Shown: in pieces, positions 47,597 to 55,551 of the stretch
Layout: each line of letters begins with the position of its first letter
Numbering within the stretch: position 1 is the first letter of the stretch
Assembly: GCA_015066805.1 (NCBI GenBank)
Contig: SVNP01000006.1
Location: 1-64,000, forward strand
DNA: 64,000 nucleotides
DNA from: Ruminococcus sp.
GTDB lineage: Bacteria > Bacillota > Clostridia > Oscillospirales > Ruminococcaceae
Direction of reading: 5' to 3'
Translations under genes and position numbers: made by a program
The notes under the pieces: generated by a model
The model's input: the letters and a program-made list of their open reading frames with translations, nothing else
Told to the model about the DNA's origin: nothing
Database searches by the model: none

Positions 47597-48952
47597 ATGA
47601 AAAAGTTTACTAAAGTAGCACTGTCCGCACTGAGCCTTGCTTCCGTAGCTGCTATTTCCATTGCCGGTACTGTGGCTTATCTGACCAACACCGATGCAGA
47701 TATCAACGTTATGACTCTGGGTAACGTTAAGATCGAGCAGCACGAGTACGAGCGTGTAACCAACGCAGACGGCTCCTTCAAGACCGAGACCATTGACGAG
47801 CAGAACAGCTATGTGCTGCAGGACTTCACTCAGGGCAAGGCACTGGTGCCCACCACTGACCCCACCAACCACGGTGCAGGTCCTTGGGACAGCACTACCG
47901 TGAGAATGTCTCAGGTTGATTCTTACGGCGGCATGCAGGTTTTCTCCAACAAGAACGCACAGGATAAGTTCGTTACCGTTGAGAACACCGGCAAGACCGA
48001 TGCTTATGTTCGCACCTTGGTTGCAATTGAGTGCGGCACCGGCGATGCGGATCTGATTGGCACCAGCTACCACAACACTTGGACCAAGAATGATATCGGC
48101 ACCATTGCAGTCGGCAATGTAAACTACTATCTGTTTGAGTATGTATATGCCGGTGGTAAACTGAGCGACGGCAGCTACAGACACAAAAACGGTGTGCTGC
48201 CTGCAGGCGATACCTCTTACCCCAACCTGTCTCAGATCTACATCCAATCTGTAGCTACTAACGAAGACATGGTAGCGCTGGACGGCAACGGCAACGGCAC
48301 TCTGGATGTTCTGGTATTCTCTCAGGCTGTTCAGGCCGATGGCTTTGCTGATGCCGAAACCGCTCTGAATGCTGCATTTGGTGATATCGACACCAAAAAC
48401 CATCCTTGGACTGAGGGCACCGGCATCGTTGTAGCTTCTCCCGAGTCCGAGGCAGTTCGTCCTGCAGGTTATGCTCCTGCCGGTGAGGATGTAGTAATCG
48501 ACAACTTGATCGTGAATGACAAGTCCGATGATGCAACCAACCTGCGTGCACTGTACAATAGCGGTGCCAAAATCGTTGGTGACCTGACCGTTACCAATTC
48601 CTATCTGGACGGCACTTATGCCATGAACGTTTACGGCGACGGCACCGGTGCTCTGATTGTTGAAAACACCGCTCTCCGTGGCTGGGTCAGCTACGATGGC
48701 TTTACCTCCGCCTCCTTCACCGACTGCAACTTTGATATCAACAGCAACGGCGAGTACTACAAGACCATCCGTCCTTACTCTGAGATCGTTCTGACCAACT
48801 GCGATTTCGCAGCAGGTTACGAGTTCTGGCTGGACAAGATGCCTGCCGGCGCTTCCATCACTTTTGACAACTGCACCATCGGCGGCGTGGCTCTCACCAA
48901 TGCTTCTCAGCTCAACGTTGTTTACGAGGGCGGCACTGTCGTCATTAAGTAA
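47597..48952 (+). CDS. SipW-dependent protein, TasA-like N-terminus plus beta-helix-like C-terminal region
   Basis: SIAGTVAYLTNTDADINVMTLGNVKIEQHEY; C-terminal SASFTDCNFDINSN..VLTNCDFAAG..ITFDNCTI ladder. Confidence 0.85.
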   Translation: MKKFTKVALSALSLASVAAISIAGTVAYLTNTDADINVMTLGNVKIEQHEYERVTNADGSFKTETIDEQNSYVLQDFTQGKALVPTTDPTNHGAGPWDSTTVRMSQVDSYGGMQVFSNKNAQDKFVTVENTGKTDAYVRTLVAIECGTGDADLIGTSYHNTWTKNDIGTIAVGNVNYYLFEYVYAGGKLSDGSYRHKNGVLPAGDTSYPNLSQIYIQSVATNEDMVALDGNGNGTLDVLVFSQAVQADGFADAETALNAAFGDIDTKNHPWTEGTGIVVASPESEAVRPAGYAPAGEDVVIDNLIVNDKSDDATNLRALYNSGAKIVGDLTVTNSYLDGTYAMNVYGDGTGALIVENTALRGWVSYDGFTSASFTDCNFDINSNGEYYKTIRPYSEIVLTNCDFAAGYEFWLDKMPAGASITFDNCTIGGVALTNASQLNVVYEGGTVVIK

Positions 48953-49055
48953 TCCCCCACAAATCACATTTTCACAATTCCTTGATTCAGGCCGGAGGCC
49001 CCCGTTACAGGGGGCTGAAGGCACTACTCAAACCTGACAAAAGGAGATTTGAAAC

Positions 49056-50552
49056 ATGAAAACCATTACAAAAGTTGCCCTTTCCACAATGACCTTGGTT
49101 GCTGTGGCTGCCGGCTCTGTTGCAGGTACTTTGGCTTATCTGCAATCCCAGACACCCGTAGCTACCAACGTTATGGCATCCGGCGGCGTGGAGATCCAGC
49201 AGCTTGAGCTGCAGCGTGCCGAGAATATTCCCTATAACCACAAAGAAACAAAAATCGGCGATCTGGTACCCTTTCAGCAGCATCAGGTTTTTGCACCTGC
49301 ACATCCTGTGGAAGGTGCCTCCAGCCCCTATACTGCCGAGCCAACCGATTTGTTCAAGTGGGGTCCTTATGTGTATTCCGGCACTGCGGCCAATGGCCTG
49401 TGGAATGATGATAAGCTGGAAGGTGCCATTGACAAGTTTGTATTTGTTAAGAACACCGGCGATTCCGATTGCTACTACCGTACCCTGATCGCATTTGAGT
49501 GCCCCGAGGACACCGAGTACAGCCAAGGCTCCGACAAAGAGTTCATGATGAACGTTAACGGCAGCGATCTTTTTGATTGGGAAGAAACGGGCTATATTAC
49601 TGTGGGCGGCACCCGTTATCTGCTGATGGTTGCAACCTACCAACGTGCATTGGGTGACGGCGAAACTTCTCAGCCCTCCCTGCTGCAGGTGGTTATGACC
49701 CACAATGCAACCAACGAGGATGTTGAGAAGCTGAACGGCGAGTACGAGATTCTGGTTATGTCTCAGGCTTGCCAGACCGAGAACTTTGACAGTGCCGATG
49801 CTGCTCTGAACGAGATCTTTGGTGCAGCCGATACCACTAACGCTACCAAGTGGTTCTCTGATTCTCTGGGTATTGTTACTGTTAAAAGCAATGAAGAACT
49901 GGCAACCGCTATCGCAAACGGCGCAACTCAGATCACTCTTGGCGAAGGCACTTACAGCATGCCTTCAGCCGCTAAGGGCAAAAAGCTGACCATCAACGGC
50001 ACCACTAACTCTGTAATCGAAGTAGTCCCTGCAGGTCAGGGCGAAGCTAATGGACAGCTTGATTATAGTCTGGACGGTTCTACTGTTACTTTCAACAATG
50101 TAACAATCAAAACCAACAGCCAACTGTATGCAGGTTATGCCCGTTTGAGCGCAACCTACAACGATTGCGTAATCCAGAACACCTACAATCTGGGTGTTGG
50201 TACCAGCGAATTTAACAACTGTACGTTCAACATCACTAACGAGTACCTCCGTGTAGGCGGTGCTTACTCCGCCACCTTTAACGGCTGCACCTTCAACACT
50301 GACGGTCGTGCAATTCTGGTGTACCAAGACGGCACTCATAACGATCAGGTTGTAACTGTTAAGGATTGTACCTTTAACGCTACTGCTGCTGCATCTACTT
50401 GGAATGGTATTCATGTTTCTGCCGTTTCCATCGATGGCAGCCAAGGCGGTACTTATGTTGTAAATCTTGAAGGCACAAATACTGTTGACGAAGATTTCAA
50501 TGGTCTTTGGCAGATCAAGAAGGGCGAAGAAAACGTAACTGTTAACGAGTAA
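49056..50552 (+). CDS. SipW-dependent protein, TasA-like N-terminus plus beta-helix-like C-terminal region
   Basis: SVAGTLAYLQSQTPVATNVMASGGVEIQQLE; C-terminal ATYNDCVIQNT..SEFNNCTFNI..ATFNGCTFNTD..VKDCTFNAT. Confidence 0.85.
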   Translation: MKTITKVALSTMTLVAVAAGSVAGTLAYLQSQTPVATNVMASGGVEIQQLELQRAENIPYNHKETKIGDLVPFQQHQVFAPAHPVEGASSPYTAEPTDLFKWGPYVYSGTAANGLWNDDKLEGAIDKFVFVKNTGDSDCYYRTLIAFECPEDTEYSQGSDKEFMMNVNGSDLFDWEETGYITVGGTRYLLMVATYQRALGDGETSQPSLLQVVMTHNATNEDVEKLNGEYEILVMSQACQTENFDSADAALNEIFGAADTTNATKWFSDSLGIVTVKSNEELATAIANGATQITLGEGTYSMPSAAKGKKLTINGTTNSVIEVVPAGQGEANGQLDYSLDGSTVTFNNVTIKTNSQLYAGYARLSATYNDCVIQNTYNLGVGTSEFNNCTFNITNEYLRVGGAYSATFNGCTFNTDGRAILVYQDGTHNDQVVTVKDCTFNATAAASTWNGIHVSAVSIDGSQGGTYVVNLEGTNTVDEDFNGLWQIKKGEENVTVNE

Positions 50553-50587
50553 TTTCGCATCACTCACCCCCACTCTCCCGAGTGGGC

Positions 50588-50629
50588 GGTGAACAAAGGG
50601 CATACAAACGGCTGTGCCCTTTGTTTACC
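50588..50629 (+). promoter_or_regulatory. 15-bp intercistronic stem-loop upstream of the scaffoldin-like gene (no U-tract)
   Basis: GGTGAACAAAGGGCA ... TGCCCTTTGTTTACC, 15/15 paired with one G-U. Confidence 0.85.
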
Positions 50630-50675
50630 GCAAATCAACTGCTGCTTGCAGCATAGAATACAAGGAGGACATTGC

Positions 50676-53600
50676 ATGAAACGACGGGTCTGGCGCAAAC
50701 ATCTTGCGCTTGCACTGTCACTGTGCGTTACGCTCAGCGCAACGGTGCAATCAACATTTGGTTTTCTCACCACCCGGTCACAGCAGATCGAGAACACCTT
50801 CCAGCCCCAACAACCGGTAGAGGGTGACCTCATCTTGCTTAAGACCATCGAGCATCCCTTTGGCGAAGCCTACCAGGTACCGGAAACCCTTTCCTTCGAT
50901 TTCAAAGTAGATCTGGGCAGCCATTATGCGCTGACCACTCTGGAAACCACCGAAGGTACGGTCATCACCGATGAAAACGGTTCCCTGCTGGTATCCTTGC
51001 AGCCCGATGCTCCCATTGGCATCAACGGCATTGATGAAGGCACTGAGGTCACCGTAACCGAGCTTGCTGCTATGCCCAAGGGCTTTGCTCCCAAGGATGA
51101 GCTGACACAGACGGTAACGGTTTCTCCCGAAGGCAACACCACGGCAGAGTTCGTAAACGTCTACACGCCTGCTCCTGTTCGCCCGCTGATCACCGTGGGC
51201 GGCACCAAAACGCTTGTGGGCAGAGAGTGGCAGCCCGATGACCGCTTCACCTTCCTGCTGGAACAGCAAGTAGGCGATGATCGTGTACTGCTGGATGTAG
51301 ATACCATCACCGAGGATACGGCTTTCGGCTTCAATGCAGCCATACAGTCTCTCTCCTTTGATACTGCCGGTGAGTATGTGTTCTACATCTCTGAGCTGGA
51401 TGGTTCTCTGGCGGATATGACCTATGATGCAGCGGTATATGATTTCACTGTAACCGTTGCCGATGCCGATATGGACGGCTCTCTGGAGATCGCTTCCGTT
51501 ACCGGTGAAAATGCAGTCATCACCGAAGATGCCGCAACCGGCAGCTATGATGTTGCTGTGAACTTTACCAACACCTACACCGCACCCACTCCGGAAGATC
51601 CCGGCAATGTAGTCTATCAGATCGACGATATCAATGGTCTGCCGGATACCACCGTGCGTGTACCTGTTCTGGCTTGGTATGATGAAGGTACTGCGTCCAT
51701 TTCCATGCAGTTTGCAGTTCCCGAAGGCTTTATCATCAGCGGCTATGAATTCGGCAACGCCTACACCGGCGAAGAAAATGCCCTGTGGTCTGCGGAAGAT
51801 TACAGCTTCACCTGGACTTCTCCCGATGGTACCGACCAGATCGCAGAATCCGGTGCCGCTATCCTTTATCTGCTGGTAGATGTACCTGCGGATGCGGAAA
51901 TCGGCGAGACTTACCCCGTGATCTTCACTGAAGACAGCGTATCCGTATCCGATGCAGAGGGCAACACACCTGCATTTGATACCGTTGACGGTTCTGTATT
52001 CATTCTGGAAGCACCTCAGCCCGATCCCGGTCATGCCGTATATCAGATCGATGATGTAAACGGTCTGGCAGGCACAACGGTTCGTGTACCTGTACTGGCT
52101 TGGTTCGATGATGGCGCAGCATCTCTGGCAATGCAGTTTACCGTTCCCGAAGGCTTTGCCATCAGCGGCTATGAGCCCGGCAATGCCTACACCGGCGAAA
52201 CGGTCTGGTCGGATGAGGATTACAGCTTCCGCTGGACTTCTCCCGATGGTGCTGTACAGATCGCCGAAGCCGGATCCGTGATCCTGTATCTGCTGGTAGA
52301 TATCCCTGCCGATGCAGCAGCGGACACTGCTTATCCCATTGATTTTGTGGAAGGCAGCATTTCTGTTTCCGACAACTCCGATGAAGATGTGATCTTCTCC
52401 ACCATAAACGGTTCTGTTTATGTGCTGGATGTACCCACCGTGCCTGCCGGCAACGTGGTCTACAACATCGGTGATACCGAAGCTACTCCCGGCAGCAAGG
52501 TGGATGTGCCCGTAGATGTCTGGTTCGACAACGGCACTGCTTCCTTCTCTATGACCTTCGATATCCCCGAGGGCTTCACCATTGACTCCATTGCCTACGG
52601 TGACGGCTACGAGGACAACGGCACCTTTACCTTTGATCCCGAAAGCGGTACTCTGGTATGGGCCAGCAATGATGGCAGCAATTATGTTCCTACGCCCGGT
52701 GAGAACATTGCCGCCATTACCCTGACCGTTCCCGAGGATGCCGAGATCGGCACCGAGTACCCCATTGGCATTACCGAGATCATCCCTGTGGATGAAAACG
52801 GCAATCCGCTGGAGTACACCGTTAACGAGGGCACCGTTTCCATTATCGCTCCCGAAACCACTACCACTCCTGTTGAAACTACCACCACCGAGACCACCAC
52901 TACCTTCCCCAACCCCGGCAACGTGGTCTACAACATCGGTGATACCGAAGCTACTCCCGGCAGCAAGGTGGATGTGCCTGTAGATGTCTGGTTCGACAAC
53001 GGCACTGCTTCCTTCTCTATGACCTTCGATATCCCCGAGGGCTTCACCATTGATTCCATTGCCTACGGTGACGGCTACGAGGACAACGGCACCTTTACCT
53101 TTGATCCCGAAAGCGGCACTCTGGTATGGACCAGCAACGATGGCAGCAATTATGTTCCTACTCCCGGCGAGAACATTGCAACCATTACCCTGACCGTTCC
53201 CGAGGATGCCGAGATCGGCACCGAGTACCCCATTGGCATTACCGAGATCATCCCTGTGGATGAAAACGGCAATCCTCTGGAGTACACCGTTAACGAGGGC
53301 ACCGTTTCCATTATCGCTCCCGAAACCACTACCACCGAATCCACTACTACCACCACCGAGACCACCACTACCTTCCCCAACCCCGGCAACGTAGTCTACA
53401 ACATCGGTGATACCGAAGCTACTCCCGGCAGCAAGGTGGATGTGCCCGTGGATGTCTGGTTCGACAACGGCACTGCTTCCTTCTCCATGACCTTTGATGT
53501 TCCCGAAGGCTTTACCATTGACTCCATCACCTACGGTGACGGCTACGAGGACAACGGCACCTTTACCTTTGATCCCGAAAGCGGCACTCTGGTATGGACC

Positions 53601-55223
53601 AGCAATGATGGCAGCAATTATGTTCCTACGCCCGGTGAGAACATTGCAACCATTACCCTGACCGTTCCCGAGGATGCCGAAATCGGCACCGAGTACCCCA
53701 TTGGCATCACCGAGATCATCCCTGTGGATGAAAACGGCAACCCTCTGGAGTACACCGTTAACGAGGGCACCGTTTCCATTATCGCCCCCGAAACCACTAC
53801 CACCGAATCCACTACTACCACCACTACCTTCCCCAACCCCGGCAATGTAGTCTACAACATCGGTGATACCGAAGCTACTCCCGGCAGCAAGGTGGATGTG
53901 CCCGTGGATGTCTGGTTCGACAACGGCACCGCTTCCTTCTCCATGACCTTTGATATCCCCGAGGGCTTTACCATTGACTCCATTGCCTACGGTGACGGCT
54001 ACGAGGACAACGGCACCTTTACCTTTGATCCCGAAAACGGCACTCTGGTATGGACCAGCAACGATGGCAGCAATTATGTTCCTACTCCCGGCCAGAATAT
54101 TGCTGTACTGACTATTGCAGTTCCCGAGGACGCAGTGGCAGGTGATGTTTACCTGATCTCCGCCACCGATGTTGTGCCTCAGGATGCATACGGCAGCCTG
54201 CTGACCTATGTGGTCAACGACGGCGAGCTGACCATTCTGGCTATGGAAACCACCACAACTCCGATGCCCGGCTACACCACCGTAACCACCTACGTCACCG
54301 AGTTTACACCGCCTACCCGTGTGAACTACTGGTCTCACGACCTGCGTACCTTTGTGGAAAGCGGCGGTCTGGATGGTCTCAGCGCACTGATCCACCTGTA
54401 CAAGTACAATGTGAATGCCGATGGTTGCTTTGTCAATGCCGATGGTACGGTAGTGACCGATGCAGAGGGCAATCCCATGGTTTACGATGCCGAAAGCCCC
54501 GTATTCCCCGAGATTTCCTACGCATTTGAGTACAAGTGGCTGGATGTTACCGCAACCACACAGCCTCCTGCCGATGCAGATTCTCCTGTGGAGGTTTATG
54601 AGCCCGGCGTACACGCATATCCTATTGCAGTGTACTACGATCAGAGCAAGCAGACCGATCCCGACTTCATCTTCGGCGATGGTTCTCCCATGTTCTTCGG
54701 CGAGTTCGACATCTTCATCGGTCTGAAGGGTGACGTTACCCTGGATGACGCTGTGGATACCCGTGATGCCATTGAAGTGCTGCGGTACTACAACAGTGTT
54801 ACCATTATGGGCACCTCCTACGAGTTCCACGATGATCCTTATCTCCATGATCTGGGCTTCTATCTGGGCGATGTGTACTACACACAACAGTTGGATACCG
54901 TTACCGCTATTGCGATCCTCCAGTACTACAACAGCTTCACCGTTATCGGCGAGCCTGTTACCTGGACGGATATCTGCGGCTATGATTTCCCCGATGAGTT
55001 CTTCGAGGGTACGGAGGAATCCGTACCCGAGGAGGAGCCTGCCGCAGAAGAAACCGAAAGCTCCGATGAAACCGATCCTGCTGAGGAGGAAACCACTCCC
55101 GTTGAGGAAGAAGCTCCCGTGACCGAAGCCGTTTCCTCTGTGGAACAGCCGGCAGATACCGATGCAGATCTCATGGCCGAGATTCAGGCAAGACTGGCCG
55201 GTATTATGACTGCACAACCGTAA
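50676..55223 (+). CDS. scaffoldin-like protein: pilin isopeptide domains, six cohesin-like modules, divergent dockerin, acidic tail
   Basis: FctA-like GGTKTLVGREWQPDDRFTFLLE..YISELDG..FTNTY; six modules GNVVYxIxDxxxxPGxxVxVPVxxWxDxGxASxSMxFxxPEGFxI..; C-terminal GDVTLDDAVDTRDAIEVLRYYN..LDTVTAIAILQYYNSFTVIG. Confidence 0.85.
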   Translation: MKRRVWRKHLALALSLCVTLSATVQSTFGFLTTRSQQIENTFQPQQPVEGDLILLKTIEHPFGEAYQVPETLSFDFKVDLGSHYALTTLETTEGTVITDENGSLLVSLQPDAPIGINGIDEGTEVTVTELAAMPKGFAPKDELTQTVTVSPEGNTTAEFVNVYTPAPVRPLITVGGTKTLVGREWQPDDRFTFLLEQQVGDDRVLLDVDTITEDTAFGFNAAIQSLSFDTAGEYVFYISELDGSLADMTYDAAVYDFTVTVADADMDGSLEIASVTGENAVITEDAATGSYDVAVNFTNTYTAPTPEDPGNVVYQIDDINGLPDTTVRVPVLAWYDEGTASISMQFAVPEGFIISGYEFGNAYTGEENALWSAEDYSFTWTSPDGTDQIAESGAAILYLLVDVPADAEIGETYPVIFTEDSVSVSDAEGNTPAFDTVDGSVFILEAPQPDPGHAVYQIDDVNGLAGTTVRVPVLAWFDDGAASLAMQFTVPEGFAISGYEPGNAYTGETVWSDEDYSFRWTSPDGAVQIAEAGSVILYLLVDIPADAAADTAYPIDFVEGSISVSDNSDEDVIFSTINGSVYVLDVPTVPAGNVVYNIGDTEATPGSKVDVPVDVWFDNGTASFSMTFDIPEGFTIDSIAYGDGYEDNGTFTFDPESGTLVWASNDGSNYVPTPGENIAAITLTVPEDAEIGTEYPIGITEIIPVDENGNPLEYTVNEGTVSIIAPETTTTPVETTTTETTTTFPNPGNVVYNIGDTEATPGSKVDVPVDVWFDNGTASFSMTFDIPEGFTIDSIAYGDGYEDNGTFTFDPESGTLVWTSNDGSNYVPTPGENIATITLTVPEDAEIGTEYPIGITEIIPVDENGNPLEYTVNEGTVSIIAPETTTTESTTTTTETTTTFPNPGNVVYNIGDTEATPGSKVDVPVDVWFDNGTASFSMTFDVPEGFTIDSITYGDGYEDNGTFTFDPESGTLVWTSNDGSNYVPTPGENIATITLTVPEDAEIGTEYPIGITEIIPVDENGNPLEYTVNEGTVSIIAPETTTTESTTTTTTFPNPGNVVYNIGDTEATPGSKVDVPVDVWFDNGTASFSMTFDIPEGFTIDSIAYGDGYEDNGTFTFDPENGTLVWTSNDGSNYVPTPGQNIAVLTIAVPEDAVAGDVYLISATDVVPQDAYGSLLTYVVNDGELTILAMETTTTPMPGYTTVTTYVTEFTPPTRVNYWSHDLRTFVESGGLDGLSALIHLYKYNVNADGCFVNADGTVVTDAEGNPMVYDAESPVFPEISYAFEYKWLDVTATTQPPADADSPVEVYEPGVHAYPIAVYYDQSKQTDPDFIFGDGSPMFFGEFDIFIGLKGDVTLDDAVDTRDAIEVLRYYNSVTIMGTSYEFHDDPYLHDLGFYLGDVYYTQQLDTVTAIAILQYYNSFTVIGEPVTWTDICGYDFPDEFFEGTEESVPEEEPAAEETESSDETDPAEEETTPVEEEAPVTEAVSSVEQPADTDADLMAEIQARLAGIMTAQP
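52449..54245 (+). repeat. four tandem near-identical modules (468, 468, 456-bp periods) in the scaffoldin-like gene
   Basis: GGCAAYGTRGTCTACAACATCGGTGATACCGAAGCTACTCCCGGCAGCAAGGTGGATGTGCC at 52449, 52917, 53385 and 53841, separated by Thr-rich linkers. Confidence 0.95.
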
Positions 55224-55232
55224 ACACAAACA

Positions 55233-55272
55233 AAAAACCGTGACGAGATCGCATTTCTCGTCACGGTTTTTT
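55233..55272. terminator. bidirectional intrinsic terminator
   Basis: ACCGTGACGAGA tcgcat TTCTCGTCACGGTTTTTTTT. Confidence 0.9.
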
Positions 55273-55284
55273 TTGGCTCCGCAT

Positions 55285-55551
55285 TTACTGCGTACGGCTG
55301 TATTCTTCCTCCAGCCATGCCAGCATAGCATCAAAGCCTTCTTCTGTCAGCGGAAAACTGTTTTCGCCTTCCAACTGATCCATTACCAGCTCATAGCAAA
55401 GATCCTGCCGCCATACTGCCACCAAAAGCTCGCCGCCTTCGGGGCATACACGGTACCGCAGCTTGCCGCGGCTGCCTGTGTGGATATTCTTAGCTTCAAA
55501 GTAAAACAGCTTGGGGATATCAAAGGCATTTCTCGGTTGATGCTCTGTCAT
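55285..55551 (-). CDS. small hypothetical protein (88 aa)
   Basis: ATG overlaps the upstream gene stop; last gene of the minus-strand operon. Confidence 0.65.
   Translation of the reverse strand: MTEHQPRNAFDIPKLFYFEAKNIHTGSRGKLRYRVCPEGGELLVAVWRQDLCYELVMDQLEGENSFPLTEEGFDAMLAWLEEEYSRTQ

Noticed and set aside
52449-54245. Regular repeats considered as a CRISPR-like array or mobile repeats
   Set aside because: Period of about 468 bp in frame, encoding protein modules with Thr-rich linkers; no spacer structure.
50778-55334. 1,518-aa ORF on the minus strand opposite the scaffoldin-like gene
   Set aside because: Antisense shadow of a repetitive GC-biased coding sequence; no RBS or signal, and residue composition follows the sense-strand repeats.
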